Positions 18,114 through 26,405 of a stretch of 64,000 nucleotides of DNA are shown here, one piece after another. Position 1 is the first letter of the stretch; each line of letters opens with the position of its first letter. Made by a program: the position numbers and the translations under genes. Origin of the DNA: Pseudomonadota bacterium (GTDB lineage Bacteria > Pseudomonadota > Gammaproteobacteria > Burkholderiales > Sulfuriferulaceae); contig JAJYPN010000012.1 in assembly GCA_021795395.1 (NCBI GenBank), positions 1 through 64,000 of the forward strand. The letters run 5' to 3'. The notes below the pieces were generated by a model. That model searched no databases and had not been told where the DNA came from. It saw only the letters and a list, made by a program, of their open reading frames with translations.

Positions 18114-19424
18114 CTAGCGTGCTATCCAGTTGCTCGGGTCAAAAGCCTGACTTCGATAGCGTAATTCGAAATATAACCCTGTTTCACTATTGCCGCCCGT
18201 GTTGCCGACACCGGCGATGACATCTCCGGCTTTTACGTTGTCCCCGACTCGTTTATACAGGGTTTCATTATCACTGTATAGGCTCATGTAGCCGTCACCG
18301 TGATCTATGATAATCAAATTACCGAATCCGCGCAGCCAATCCGCAAAAACCACTTCGCCCGCGGCGACGCTGCGCACGGCCTGACCGGCGGGCGCCTTTA
18401 TGAATATTCCCTTCCACAGGGTTCCGCCCTGCTCCCGTGGAGTACCGAAACGGTGGATAAGTTCCCCGCGTGTCGGCATAAGCAGATGTCCTTTCAGTTT
18501 GCCAAGGCCGCTTCCGGGCAGTTCGGGTTGCGATAAATGTTCTTCGGGCAGGGTTTCCGGAGTCCGGACATGTTTGCGCCGGGCAGTGCGTTGCGCCGCA
18601 GCCCGGGCTTTTTTTCGGGCTGCGGCGCGTGCCAGTGACTGCAGCAAATTGGTGATGCGTTTTTCGTTGTGTTCGAGCGTGACGATTTGTTGACGCTGCA
18701 TCTGTATCTCGGTTCCCAGCCGTTTGAGAACCTGCTGTTTTTGCTGGCGCTCCGCCTGCAGCAATTGCCGTTCCTTTTGGCGCTGTTCGCGTTGCTGGGT
18801 AATCGCTTCCTGTTGTTGCCGTTCGGCCTGAGTGATCTGGTCGAGCTGGTTGAGATTTTGCTGCAACGAGGCTATCAACTGATTGCGCGCACGCCCGATG
18901 TAGCCGAAATAAATCAGGTTGCGCGAAATCTGGCCGGGATTCTGGCCGCTCATCAGCAATTTGATGTCGTCCGCCGATCCGGAAAAATATTGCTGACGTA
19001 TCAGATTGCTTAAATCGTTTTGCTGACGCAGGACAGCGGTGCTCAGGTTTTTCTTTTGGTCATGCAAGCGCGCCAAGGCCTGTTCCGATTGCTGGTGGCG
19101 TTGATCGAGTTCAAGAAGGGTGCGGTTGGCGATGCTGATGGCGCGTTCGGATTGTTGCAGTGCATCGGCGGCATGGTTTTTGTTCGACAGGGCGGCGGTA
19201 TTCTGTTGCCGCAATTGCTGCAGTTGGGTATGTATCGCGTATAGATCGTCGGGCGTAGGCTGAGGATTTGCCCGCGCTGCAATCGATACGGCGAGCAGCG
19301 CGGCCGATGCGGCCACAATCAGGCGACATGCCCGGGCAAAGCGCAGGTGCGCAGCCGGAGCTGGGATGCCGCCTCGATTTTCGGTCTGCACCACCGCGAC
19401 CAGTCTGCGGCATGCGGATGGCAT
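18114..19424 (-). CDS. envC: EnvC-like murein hydrolase activator
   Basis: A 436-residue protein with a signal-like segment (LIVAASAALLAVSIAARA) about 30 residues in, long coiled coils (repeated Q, R, E, L, about residues 60-290) and a C-terminal LytM domain. The LytM part lacks the zinc ligands: the usual first histidine site reads LWKGIFIKAP and the HxH site reads GLYFELRY. This is the non-catalytic EnvC form, which activates amidases at the division septum. The start is uncertain: GTG 19433 overlapping the gpmI stop, or ATG 19424. The unusually long stretch before the signal segment hints at a later true start. Confidence 0.85.
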   Translation of the reverse strand: MPSACRRLVAVVQTENRGGIPAPAAHLRFARACRLIVAASAALLAVSIAARANPQPTPDDLYAIHTQLQQLRQQNTAALSNKNHAADALQQSERAISIANRTLLELDQRHQQSEQALARLHDQKKNLSTAVLRQQNDLSNLIRQQYFSGSADDIKLLMSGQNPGQISRNLIYFGYIGRARNQLIASLQQNLNQLDQITQAERQQQEAITQQREQRQKERQLLQAERQQKQQVLKRLGTEIQMQRQQIVTLEHNEKRITNLLQSLARAAARKKARAAAQRTARRKHVRTPETLPEEHLSQPELPGSGLGKLKGHLLMPTRGELIHRFGTPREQGGTLWKGIFIKAPAGQAVRSVAAGEVVFADWLRGFGNLIIIDHGDGYMSLYSDNETLYKRVGDNVKAGDVIAGVGNTGGNSETGLYFELRYRSQAFDPSNWIAR

Positions 19425-19429
19425 AGCTA

Positions 19430-20971
19430 TCACTCGAAATGGATAAGTGCCTTGCCGGTCATTTCGGCGGGCTGCGGCACATTCATGATGCGTAACAAGG
19501 TGGGACTGATGTCTTCCAGCGCGCCATTATCATCGAAAGTGGCCGGCCGGTTGCCGATGTACAGCAAGGGAACCAGATTGGTGGTATGCGCGGTATAAGC
19601 CTGATGCGTGTGCGCATCGCTCATCAGTTCGGCATTGCCGTGATCGGCGGTAATCAGGATTTCGCCGCCGCGCGCCAGCATGGCCGGTATGACTTGACCC
19701 AGACAGCGATCGAGCGCTTCGATGGCGAGAATGGCAGCATCGAGATTGCCGGTATGCCCGACCATGTCCGCATTGGCATAATTGCAGATGATGGCGTCGA
19801 ATTGCCCGCTTTCGATGGCGGCGACCAGTTTTTCGGTAAGCTCGTAGGCGCTCATTTCCGGTTTCAGGTCGTAAGTAGCGACATCCGGCGATGCGATCAT
19901 GATGCGTTCTTCGCCCGGATACACCGTTTCCTCGCCGCCGTTGAAGAAAAAGGTCACATGCGGGTATTTTTCCGTTTCAGCGATACGCAATTGCTTCAAG
20001 CCAAGCCGTGATACATATTCGCCGAAACTGTTACGTATGCGGGCCGGCGGAAAGGCGACGGACACTTTAAAATCGTCGCTGTATCCGGTCAGCGTACAAA
20101 AATCCGCCAGCTTGGGCAGATATTCGCGTTTGAATTCGGCGAAATCGGGTTCGATAAAAGGACGTGAAATTTGTCGGGCGCGATCCGAACGGAAATTCAT
20201 GAAGACGATGCTGTCGCCGTCGTTTATCCGTACCGGCGGTTCGTTGGCTCCGGCAATGACGGTCGCTTTGACAAACTCGTCCGATTCGCCGCGTTCGTAA
20301 GCGGATTTCAAGCCTGTCAGCGCATCCGTTGCGGTAAATTCCGCCTTGCCCTGCGTAATCAGGTCGTACGCGGCTTTGATGCGCTGCCAGCGATGATCCC
20401 TGTCCATGGCATAGTAACGGCCTATCATGGTCGCGATCCGGCCGGTTTGCAACGCATCGATTTTGGCCTGCAGACGCTGCAGATAGACTTCCGCATTTCT
20501 GGGTGCGGTATCGCGGCCGTCGAGAAAAATATGCAGATAGACGTCTTTCAGACCTTCCAGCGCGGCCATTTCCAGCATGGCATGGATATGGCTCTCGTGA
20601 CTGTGGACGCCGCCGTCGGAAAGCAGCCCCAATATGTGCAATGCACCGCTGTGCTGTTTTGCCGCCGAAATCGCGTTCTTGAGCGCAGGATTGGTAAAAA
20701 AGGCGCGATCCCTGATCGCCAGATCGATGCGGGTAAATTCCTGGTACACGACGCGACCCGCGCCAATATTGAGATGGCCGACTTCGGAATTGCCCATTTG
20801 GCCGGAAGGTAAGCCTACTGCGGATTCGGAAGCTTGCAGCAGGGTGTGCGGATACTGGTTCCAGTAACGATCCCAGTTAGGTTTGGCGGCCAATGCGATC
20901 GCATTGTCCGTTCTGCATTTACGGCAGCCGAAGCCGTCGAGGATGATGAGTAGGGCAGGGGTCACTGTCAT
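19430..20971 (-). CDS. gpmI: 2,3-Bisphosphoglycerate-independent phosphoglycerate mutase
   Basis: A 513-residue alkaline-phosphatase-fold enzyme interconverting 2- and 3-phosphoglycerate with two manganese ions. Metal and catalytic residues are visible: LIILDGFG (D12), QMGNSEVGHLNIGAGR (nucleophile S62), ITADHGNAE and HTNLVPL. The segment after the first motif reads GCRKCRTDNAIA where most homologues have GYREE..DNAI, a local cysteine-rich change. It heads the minus-strand run gpmI-envC-ctpA-moeB and is divergent from the ArsR gene. Confidence 0.95.
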   Translation of the reverse strand: MTVTPALLIILDGFGCRKCRTDNAIALAAKPNWDRYWNQYPHTLLQASESAVGLPSGQMGNSEVGHLNIGAGRVVYQEFTRIDLAIRDRAFFTNPALKNAISAAKQHSGALHILGLLSDGGVHSHESHIHAMLEMAALEGLKDVYLHIFLDGRDTAPRNAEVYLQRLQAKIDALQTGRIATMIGRYYAMDRDHRWQRIKAAYDLITQGKAEFTATDALTGLKSAYERGESDEFVKATVIAGANEPPVRINDGDSIVFMNFRSDRARQISRPFIEPDFAEFKREYLPKLADFCTLTGYSDDFKVSVAFPPARIRNSFGEYVSRLGLKQLRIAETEKYPHVTFFFNGGEETVYPGEERIMIASPDVATYDLKPEMSAYELTEKLVAAIESGQFDAIICNYANADMVGHTGNLDAAILAIEALDRCLGQVIPAMLARGGEILITADHGNAELMSDAHTHQAYTAHTTNLVPLLYIGNRPATFDDNGALEDISPTLLRIMNVPQPAEMTGKALIHFE

Positions 20972-21092
20972 GTTCTTTCTGTTGGACTTTACGGAGGCGA
21001 AACCGATTATATTATGCTTATCGCGGCGATTTTAGTATATTTTGCACCCCGATGCATTATAATAATATTGTCATATTGCTATTTGGTGGACT

Positions 21093-21425
21093 ATGTCTGG
21101 AACTGTGCTTAACCTCGAACATATTGACCTGATCGATAAGGATGAACATATCGAGCAGGCTTCGCGCGCGATGAAGGCGATGTCGCATCCGCTACGGCTC
21201 AAAATTTTATGCGTCCTGGGGGATCGTGAGGTAAGCGTGCAGGATATCGTGGATCAGGTAGGTACGTCACAAAGCAATATTTCCCAGCATTTGGCCATAT
21301 TGCGCGATAAAGGCGTCCTGCGTACCCGCAAGGACGCCAATCGTGTCTATTACCGCGTCGGCGATACGCGGACATTGCGTCTGATCAGCCTGATGCGCGA
21401 TGTTTTTTGCGGTTTTGCCACCTGA
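21093..21425 (+). CDS. ArsR-family repressor, SqrR/BigR/YgaV-like
   Basis: A 110-residue winged-helix repressor: AMSHPLRLKILCVL, then recognition helix TSQSNISQHLAILRDKGVL and wing RKDANRVYYRVGD. It lacks the ELCVCDL metal box of ArsR/SmtB proteins; that position reads DREVSVQDI. Instead it has only two cysteines, C40 and C106, spaced 66 residues. In SqrR (C41/C107) and BigR (C42/C108) this pair forms a disulfide or polysulfide bridge that releases DNA. The local match to YgaV (LILCML) is also close. Persulfide sensing is therefore a reasoned inference. Targets are not visible here; it is divergent from gpmI across a 121-base AT-rich gap. Confidence 0.8.
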   Translation: MSGTVLNLEHIDLIDKDEHIEQASRAMKAMSHPLRLKILCVLGDREVSVQDIVDQVGTSQSNISQHLAILRDKGVLRTRKDANRVYYRVGDTRTLRLISLMRDVFCGFAT

Positions 21426-21442
21426 GACGATACATGACTGCG

Positions 21443-21465
21443 CGGACGGCAGCGCATACCGTCCG
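21443..21465 (+). terminator. Hairpin after the ArsR gene
   Basis: CGGACGG (21443-21449) pairs perfectly with CCGTCCG (21459-21465) around a 9-base loop, 18 bases after the ArsR stop. A run of six T follows only 20 bases later (21485-21490), so termination is possible but not a textbook case. It also lies just beyond the convergent aspS end. Confidence 0.4.
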
Positions 21466-21501
21466 GGTTCCGATTCCCGAATGGTTTTTTGCGGGGATAT
21501 C

Positions 21502-23322
21502 CTAGCCGGCTTTCGCCGTTTCCGCATCGCTTTTTTCCAGGCCGTTTTTTTCCGGATTGTTTTTTTCGATATGGCGCAGGCGTATATGCAGGTCGCGCAG
21601 TTGCCGTTCGTCCACATGGTTCGGCGCTTGAACCATGAGATCGTTGGCGCGCTGGGTTTTCGGGAAGGCAATGACGTCGCGGATCGATTCGGCGCCGCTC
21701 ATCAATGCCACCAGACGATCGAGGCCGAAGGCCAGTCCGCCGTGGGGCGGTGCGCCGAATTGCAGCGCATCGAGCAAAAAGCCGAATTTTTCGCGCGCCT
21801 GTTCGGCGCTGATGCCCAGAGCGCGGAAGACGACATCCTGAATATGCTGCTGGTGGATACGGATCGATCCGCCGCCGATTTCCCAGCCGTTCAGCACCAT
21901 GTCGTAAGCGCGTGACAGCGCCGCCCCGGGATTGCTGACGAGCAATTCCTCGTGACCGGTTTTCGGCGCGGTGAACGGATGATGCAGGGCATCCCAGCGT
22001 TTCTCGTCTTCGTTGTATTCGAACATGGGAAAGTCCACCACCCATAACGGTTGCCATTCGTCGGCCGCCTTGCCGGCTTTCAGGCGAAGAGCGCCGAGCG
22101 CATCGTTGACGATTCTGGTCTTGTCGGCGCCGAAGAAGATCAGGTCGCCGTTTACTGCGCCGGTACGGCGCAGGATTTCAGCCAGCGCCGCTTCCGGCAG
22201 AAATTTCACGATAGGCGATTGCAGGCCGGCTTCGCTAAGTTGGCTTGCATCATTGACTTTGATGTAAGCCAGACCTTTGGCGCCGTAAATTTTGACGAAA
22301 TCGGTGTAATCGTCGATATCTTTGCGCGACAGGCTGGCACCTCCCGGTATTCTCATCGCGGCAACACGGCCGCCTTCCATGTCGGCCGCCGCGCGGAAAA
22401 CCTTGAAATCGACGGTTTTCATCAAATCCGTGAGTTCCGTCAATTCCAGCGCGATGCGCAGGTCCGGCTTGTCTGAACCGTAACGATTCATCGCTTCGGC
22501 GTAGGGCATGCGCGGAAACGGAGCTGGCAGATCGACGTCCATTAGTTGCTTGAACAGTCTGCGTATCATGTCTTCGACCAGAGCCATGATCTGATCTTCG
22601 TTCATGAATGAGGTTTCGATGTCGACCTGAGTGAATTCCGGTTGCCGGTCGGCGCGCAGGTCTTCGTCGCGAAAGCATTTGGTGATCTGGAAATAGCGAT
22701 CGAAACCCGACACCATCAAGAGCTGTTTGAATAACTGGGGCGATTGTGGCAAGGCGTAAAATTGACCGGCATGGACCCGCGACGGCACCAGATAATCGCG
22801 TGCGCCCTCCGGCGTCGAGCGCGTCAGCATCGGCGTTTCGATTTCCATGAAATCGTGGGTATCGAGATAATCGCGCAGATTTTTGGATACCCGGTAACGC
22901 AGGCGCATGTTGGCTTGCATGACCGGTCGACGCAAATCGAGATAGCGATGAGTCAGGCGCACGTTTTCGGAAAGGTTTTCGTCGTCGATCTGGAACGGCG
23001 GGGTAGCGGAAGTATTGAGCACTTCCATGGCCGTCGCGAGAATTTCGATCTCGCCGCTCGCCATATTGCTGTTGTTCGTCCCTTCCGGCCGCAGTCTGAC
23101 CGAGCCTGCGATTTGCAGGACGAATTCGCTGCGTATGTTTTCGGCGATGGCGAAGGTATCGGGATTGTCGGGGTCGCAGACGATTTGCACCATGCCGGCG
23201 CGGTCGCGCAGATCGATGAAAATGACGCCGCCGTGGTCGCGACGCCGGTGAACCCAGCCGGATACGGTTACGGTTTGATTAAGGTGCGCACGATTGATCG
23301 TGCCGCAGTAGTGAGTGCGCAT
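21502..23322 (-). CDS. aspS: Aspartyl-tRNA synthetase
   Basis: A 606-residue class IIb synthetase of the bacterial type: N-terminal OB domain ([21 protein letters not shown]), catalytic motif 2 ([18 protein letters not shown]), an inserted GAD domain, and motif 3 ([15 protein letters not shown]). The C-terminal 25 residues are lysine- and glutamate-rich and vary between species. Whether it also charges tRNA-Asn is unknown; no asnS or gatCAB gene is in the window. It leads into DUF502 and FmdB genes that lie upstream on the same strand, a conserved betaproteobacterial order. Confidence 0.96.
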   Translation of the reverse strand: MRTHYCGTINRAHLNQTVTVSGWVHRRRDHGGVIFIDLRDRAGMVQIVCDPDNPDTFAIAENIRSEFVLQIAGSVRLRPEGTNNSNMASGEIEILATAMEVLNTSATPPFQIDDENLSENVRLTHRYLDLRRPVMQANMRLRYRVSKNLRDYLDTHDFMEIETPMLTRSTPEGARDYLVPSRVHAGQFYALPQSPQLFKQLLMVSGFDRYFQITKCFRDEDLRADRQPEFTQVDIETSFMNEDQIMALVEDMIRRLFKQLMDVDLPAPFPRMPYAEAMNRYGSDKPDLRIALELTELTDLMKTVDFKVFRAAADMEGGRVAAMRIPGGASLSRKDIDDYTDFVKIYGAKGLAYIKVNDASQLSEAGLQSPIVKFLPEAALAEILRRTGAVNGDLIFFGADKTRIVNDALGALRLKAGKAADEWQPLWVVDFPMFEYNEDEKRWDALHHPFTAPKTGHEELLVSNPGAALSRAYDMVLNGWEIGGGSIRIHQQHIQDVVFRALGISAEQAREKFGFLLDALQFGAPPHGGLAFGLDRLVALMSGAESIRDVIAFPKTQRANDLMVQAPNHVDERQLRDLHIRLRHIEKNNPEKNGLEKSDAETAKAG

Positions 23323-23340
23323 GATGATGTAAGATCGATG

Positions 23341-23952
23341 TTAAAGTGGAATTGCGGTAATGATCTTCTCCGACGAGCTGACTACGCCCATCGAAACGAT
23401 GTATTTAAATGCCGTATCAATACCCATGTCAAGTTCGATGGTTTCGCTTTTTTTGACGAAAAAATAAAAGCCGTTTACCGGACTGGGGGTAGTGGGAATA
23501 AATACGGCGATATGTTCGGCGGATAAATGCGGAAACACTTCGGCGGGCAGATTCGTCTGAAATGCAATTGCCCAGGCGTCGGGATGCGGGTAGCGAACCA
23601 GCAGTACCTTGCGAAATGCATCTCCAGTGCCGGAAAGCAATGAGTCAGATACCTGCTTGACACTGTAGTAAATGGATTTGACGACCGGGATGCGCGATAG
23701 TACGCCTTCCCAGTAACCCAGCAGGCGCTGGCCTACGACGTTGGCCGTGATAAGGCCGCTGAGAAAAATCACCATCAGCATCAAAATCACGCCTAGACCG
23801 GGGATGCGCATACCCAGCCAGGCTTCGGGACGCCATTGTTCGGGCAGCAGCAACAGGCTCTGATCCAGCGTGGAGATGATCAGGGTCAACGCCCAGACGG
23901 TGATGCCCAACGGTACCCACAGCAATAGTCCCGTGACAAAATAGCGTTTCAT
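23341..23952 (-). CDS. DUF502 family membrane protein
   Basis: A 203-residue protein with two membrane segments near the N-terminus (FVTGLLLWVPLGITVWALTL and LGVILMLMVIFLSGLITANV) followed by a soluble domain holding RIPVVKSIYYSVKQ and VFIPTTPSPVNGFYFF. These are DUF502 marks. Members sit between aspS and an FmdB gene in many proteobacteria. Function is not established. Confidence 0.88.
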   Translation of the reverse strand: MKRYFVTGLLLWVPLGITVWALTLIISTLDQSLLLLPEQWRPEAWLGMRIPGLGVILMLMVIFLSGLITANVVGQRLLGYWEGVLSRIPVVKSIYYSVKQVSDSLLSGTGDAFRKVLLVRYPHPDAWAIAFQTNLPAEVFPHLSAEHIAVFIPTTPSPVNGFYFFVKKSETIELDMGIDTAFKYIVSMGVVSSSEKIITAIPL

Positions 23953-23959
23953 AAAGCGG

Positions 23960-24229
23960 TTATACGCACGCCGGACAGGCGCCGGTGCCGCATGCAGGCG
24001 CGGCCTGTTCGGAGGGGCTGCCGGATGCGGGAGCAGCGCCTGAACCGGATGTTTTAAAATCGGTGGCGTAATAGCCGCTGCCTTTCAGCTGAAAGCCGGC
24101 GGCGGTGAGCTGTTTGCTGAACGTTTCCTTGCCGCATTCGGGACACACGCTTAATTCGGCATCGGCCATTTTTTGCATGACGTCCTGAGCAAAACTGCAA
24201 GCGGCGCATTTGTATGCATAGATAGGCAT
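23960..24229 (-). CDS. FmdB-family zinc ribbon protein
   Basis: An 89-residue protein starting MPIYAYKC. Two CxxC pairs (C8/C11, C29/C32) form the zinc ribbon of the FmdB family, whose members are regulators or small accessory proteins of unknown target. The tail ends in a glycine-, alanine- and cysteine-rich stretch (ACGTGACPACV) with three more cysteines. It is the first gene of the fmdB-DUF502-aspS run. Confidence 0.9.
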   Translation of the reverse strand: MPIYAYKCAACSFAQDVMQKMADAELSVCPECGKETFSKQLTAAGFQLKGSGYYATDFKTSGSGAAPASGSPSEQAAPACGTGACPACV

Positions 24230-24432
24230 AATGAATCCCCGAAAAATGAAATAAATGCTATTGTACCTAATAACAGTGATTTTTAGGGGATTTCTCTACA
24301 AAATTGCGCTTATGTTGAGCGTGTCGGTTACACAGTAAGGTCATTGTAAGTCTAACCCGGCATTATCGCGGTTATGGCATGATGTAGCCTCAGACTATTA
24401 TGAAGTTGTCCCAATACCAGGTCGGATTTGAC

Positions 24433-24906
24433 ATGAAAAAGTGCGCTGAAATAATTAAATTATCGAGTATTGCCGGACTGATGATGGTGTTTATGCTTTC
24501 TTCGTGCGGTCAGACCGACACTCATCCGGGTCAGCCTGTAACGAAGCGCAAGGCCATATTCAAGCAATTTCTCCGTACCGTCGAACCGATGGGGCAGGTC
24601 ATGCGGGGCCGCAAGCCTTACAATCAGGCGGAATTTCTGCAGCAGGCGATGAAGCTGCAAAGCCTGAGTACGCAACCCTGGAAATATTTTACCCCCGACA
24701 GCAATTATTCGCCGACTCGGGCAAAGCCCGATGTCTGGGATAAACCCGCACAATTCAAGCAGGCGCAGCAGAAATTTATCGCTGCCACGAACAAGCTGGT
24801 CAGCTCGGCGCAAACCGGCAATCTGGACGTGATCCGGCCCGATTTTGCCGGGGTCGAGCAGAGTTGCAAGGCGTGCCATCAACAATTCAGGGGGATTCCG
24901 CATTAA
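24433..24906 (+). CDS. Cytochrome c'-type lipoprotein
   Basis: A 157-residue protein with a lipoprotein signal (IAGLMMVFMLSSC, lipid cysteine C25) and a single C-terminal haem site CKACH (C145, C148, H149) within GVEQSCKACHQQFR. The haem at the far C-terminus of a four-helix domain is typical of class II cytochrome c', which bind NO or carry electrons. A membrane-anchored form is less common than the soluble one. Start 24433 is preferred over ATG 24400 because the signal peptide then begins properly. It stands apart from the b-type cytochrome at 25696, which is convergent. Confidence 0.85.
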   Translation: MKKCAEIIKLSSIAGLMMVFMLSSCGQTDTHPGQPVTKRKAIFKQFLRTVEPMGQVMRGRKPYNQAEFLQQAMKLQSLSTQPWKYFTPDSNYSPTRAKPDVWDKPAQFKQAQQKFIAATNKLVSSAQTGNLDVIRPDFAGVEQSCKACHQQFRGIPH

Positions 24907-24926
24907 CGGCAGCGCTGGGTATCGGC

Positions 24927-25151
24927 ATGCTTGATCTGATACTGTCCACCATTGCTTTTTTTGCGGCATCCTACTGGCTGAAACGCTATCTGGACGATCG
25001 GGATATTGCATCCGGCCGCGCCCGCAGCATATTGGTGATGGTGCTGGCAACGGCGGCATCGTTTGCGGTGTCGGCTGCCGTCTCCCGTTTCGATCACGAA
25101 CCGTCTGTCGATAGCCGGATCGTACATGCGTTACCCGGTTTGGGACAATAA
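24927..25151 (+). CDS. Small two-helix membrane protein, unknown
   Basis: A 74-residue product with two hydrophobic segments (LDLILSTIAFFAASYWL and ILVMVLATAASFAVSAAV) separated by a charged loop (KRYLDDRDIASGRAR). It follows the cytochrome c' gene by 20 bases in the same direction, and the reading frame is open back into that gene. The ribosome site is weak. No family is recognised; a small partner of the cytochrome is a possibility from position only. Confidence 0.5.
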   Translation: MLDLILSTIAFFAASYWLKRYLDDRDIASGRARSILVMVLATAASFAVSAAVSRFDHEPSVDSRIVHALPGLGQ

Positions 25152-25236
25152 AACCGGCTTCGGCAATGATGTTTCGCCATGCAAACCCTAGGCAAACCAT
25201 AGCGAAATTACCGCGGTAGTCTCGCAGTATGCCGAT

Positions 25237-25644
25237 TCAAATCTCCGGCACCGTTTTTGTATCCGAAATGTTCGGGTGGCGGCGTAACAGGAATGCCCTC
25301 AGCACTACTGCATTGTTACGTAGAGTATCGCTGGCGGAAAATATCAGGGTAATCCGTTCATTCCGCGCCAACGTGCGTAAAAAACGGATTTGTTCCTTCT
25401 GCTGGCGCAATTCTTCGATATAACGTTGACGGAATTCCTGCCAGCGGTCGGGATCGTGCCCAAACCAAAGCCTCAGTTCGGTACTCGGGGCGATGTCCTT
25501 GATCCAGTGATCGATCGCTGCGTCGGTCTTTTTGAGGCCACGCGGCCATAACCGGTCAACCAGTATTCTCCTGCCATCATCCGTGCCGACCGGTTCGTAG
25601 GCGCGTTTGAGCTTGATGTTACCTGCACGGAGAACCTGGCTCAT
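25237..25644 (-). CDS. DUF488 family protein (YeaO-like)
   Basis: A 135-residue protein with the DUF488 marks: KRAYEPVGTDDGRRILVDRL, WPRGLKK, the DHWIKDIAPSTELRLWFGHD centre and a late ITLIFSASD strand. The family is widespread and uncharacterised. It lies 51 bases after the cytochrome b gene on the same strand and could share its transcript. Confidence 0.88.
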   Translation of the reverse strand: MSQVLRAGNIKLKRAYEPVGTDDGRRILVDRLWPRGLKKTDAAIDHWIKDIAPSTELRLWFGHDPDRWQEFRQRYIEELRQQKEQIRFLRTLARNERITLIFSASDTLRNNAVVLRAFLLRRHPNISDTKTVPEI

Positions 25645-25695
25645 GGTAGGTAGTATCCAATCCTGAAAGAGATGGGTTACGGTTAATGGTCCAAA

Positions 25696-26370
25696 TCAAT
25701 TGAATCTTATCAGAACGATAACGGTGACGGCGACCAAAATGAAAATAATTGCGGCGCGGCGCAAACCGGCAAAGCGTAATTCGGGTATCGTCATGCCCGG
25801 AATGATATTCCTGGTTCCGTTGATCATGGCGGTAATAAGGTTGTCGTGTTTGAAAATGCGATAAAAGAATACCGCGGCGATATGAATACCAATGACGGCG
25901 ATGAGAAAGTCAAAGGCGACCGAATGGATGGCGCTGATCGTATCGCTGGCGTCGTCGCTGATCAAATGAGCCAGCGGCCCCCTGACGCTGCCGGAGTCGT
26001 CAGTCGAAAACAGTCCTGTCAGCACTTGAAATAACAGCAGCGCCAGCATGATTACCACCGCCCAGCCGCCGCCGGGATTATGCCCGAGATAAAGGCTCGG
26101 TGCCCGATGTCGTAACGTCCGGGCATACGCCGCCAATGACCGGGGATCGCGGACAAAGTTGCTGAAGCGAGCGGTAGTGCTGCCAGCAAACCCCCAGATG
26201 ATGCGGAATAAGACCAGTGTCAGCATCGCGTAGCCCGAATAAAGATGAATTTCCATCGCATTGTCAAACCAACTGGCGCTGGCCCATGAAACGAGGAAAC
26301 AGGCTACGGCTCCCCAATGAAACAAACGTACCGGCAAATCCCATACCTTGATGTGTTGTTTGGTCTGCAT
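25696..26370 (-). CDS. Cytochrome b561-type membrane protein
   Basis: A 224-residue di-haem b-type cytochrome with four membrane segments. Likely haem ligands lie in VRLFHWG, MEIHLYSGYAML, AIHSVAFDFL and VIGIHIAAVFF. It ends in a further hydrophobic helix (IIFILVAVTVIVLI). The family passes electrons between quinones and periplasmic partners. ATG 26370 is chosen because the conserved KVWDLPVRLFHW start follows it directly; the frame is open to 26454. A redox link with the c'-type lipoprotein is inferred from proximity only. Confidence 0.85.
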   Translation of the reverse strand: MQTKQHIKVWDLPVRLFHWGAVACFLVSWASASWFDNAMEIHLYSGYAMLTLVLFRIIWGFAGSTTARFSNFVRDPRSLAAYARTLRHRAPSLYLGHNPGGGWAVVIMLALLLFQVLTGLFSTDDSGSVRGPLAHLISDDASDTISAIHSVAFDFLIAVIGIHIAAVFFYRIFKHDNLITAMINGTRNIIPGMTIPELRFAGLRRAAIIFILVAVTVIVLIRFN

Positions 26371-26405
26371 GGTATCTCGCTCGTGTGAATAAAAATGATG
26401 TCGCG

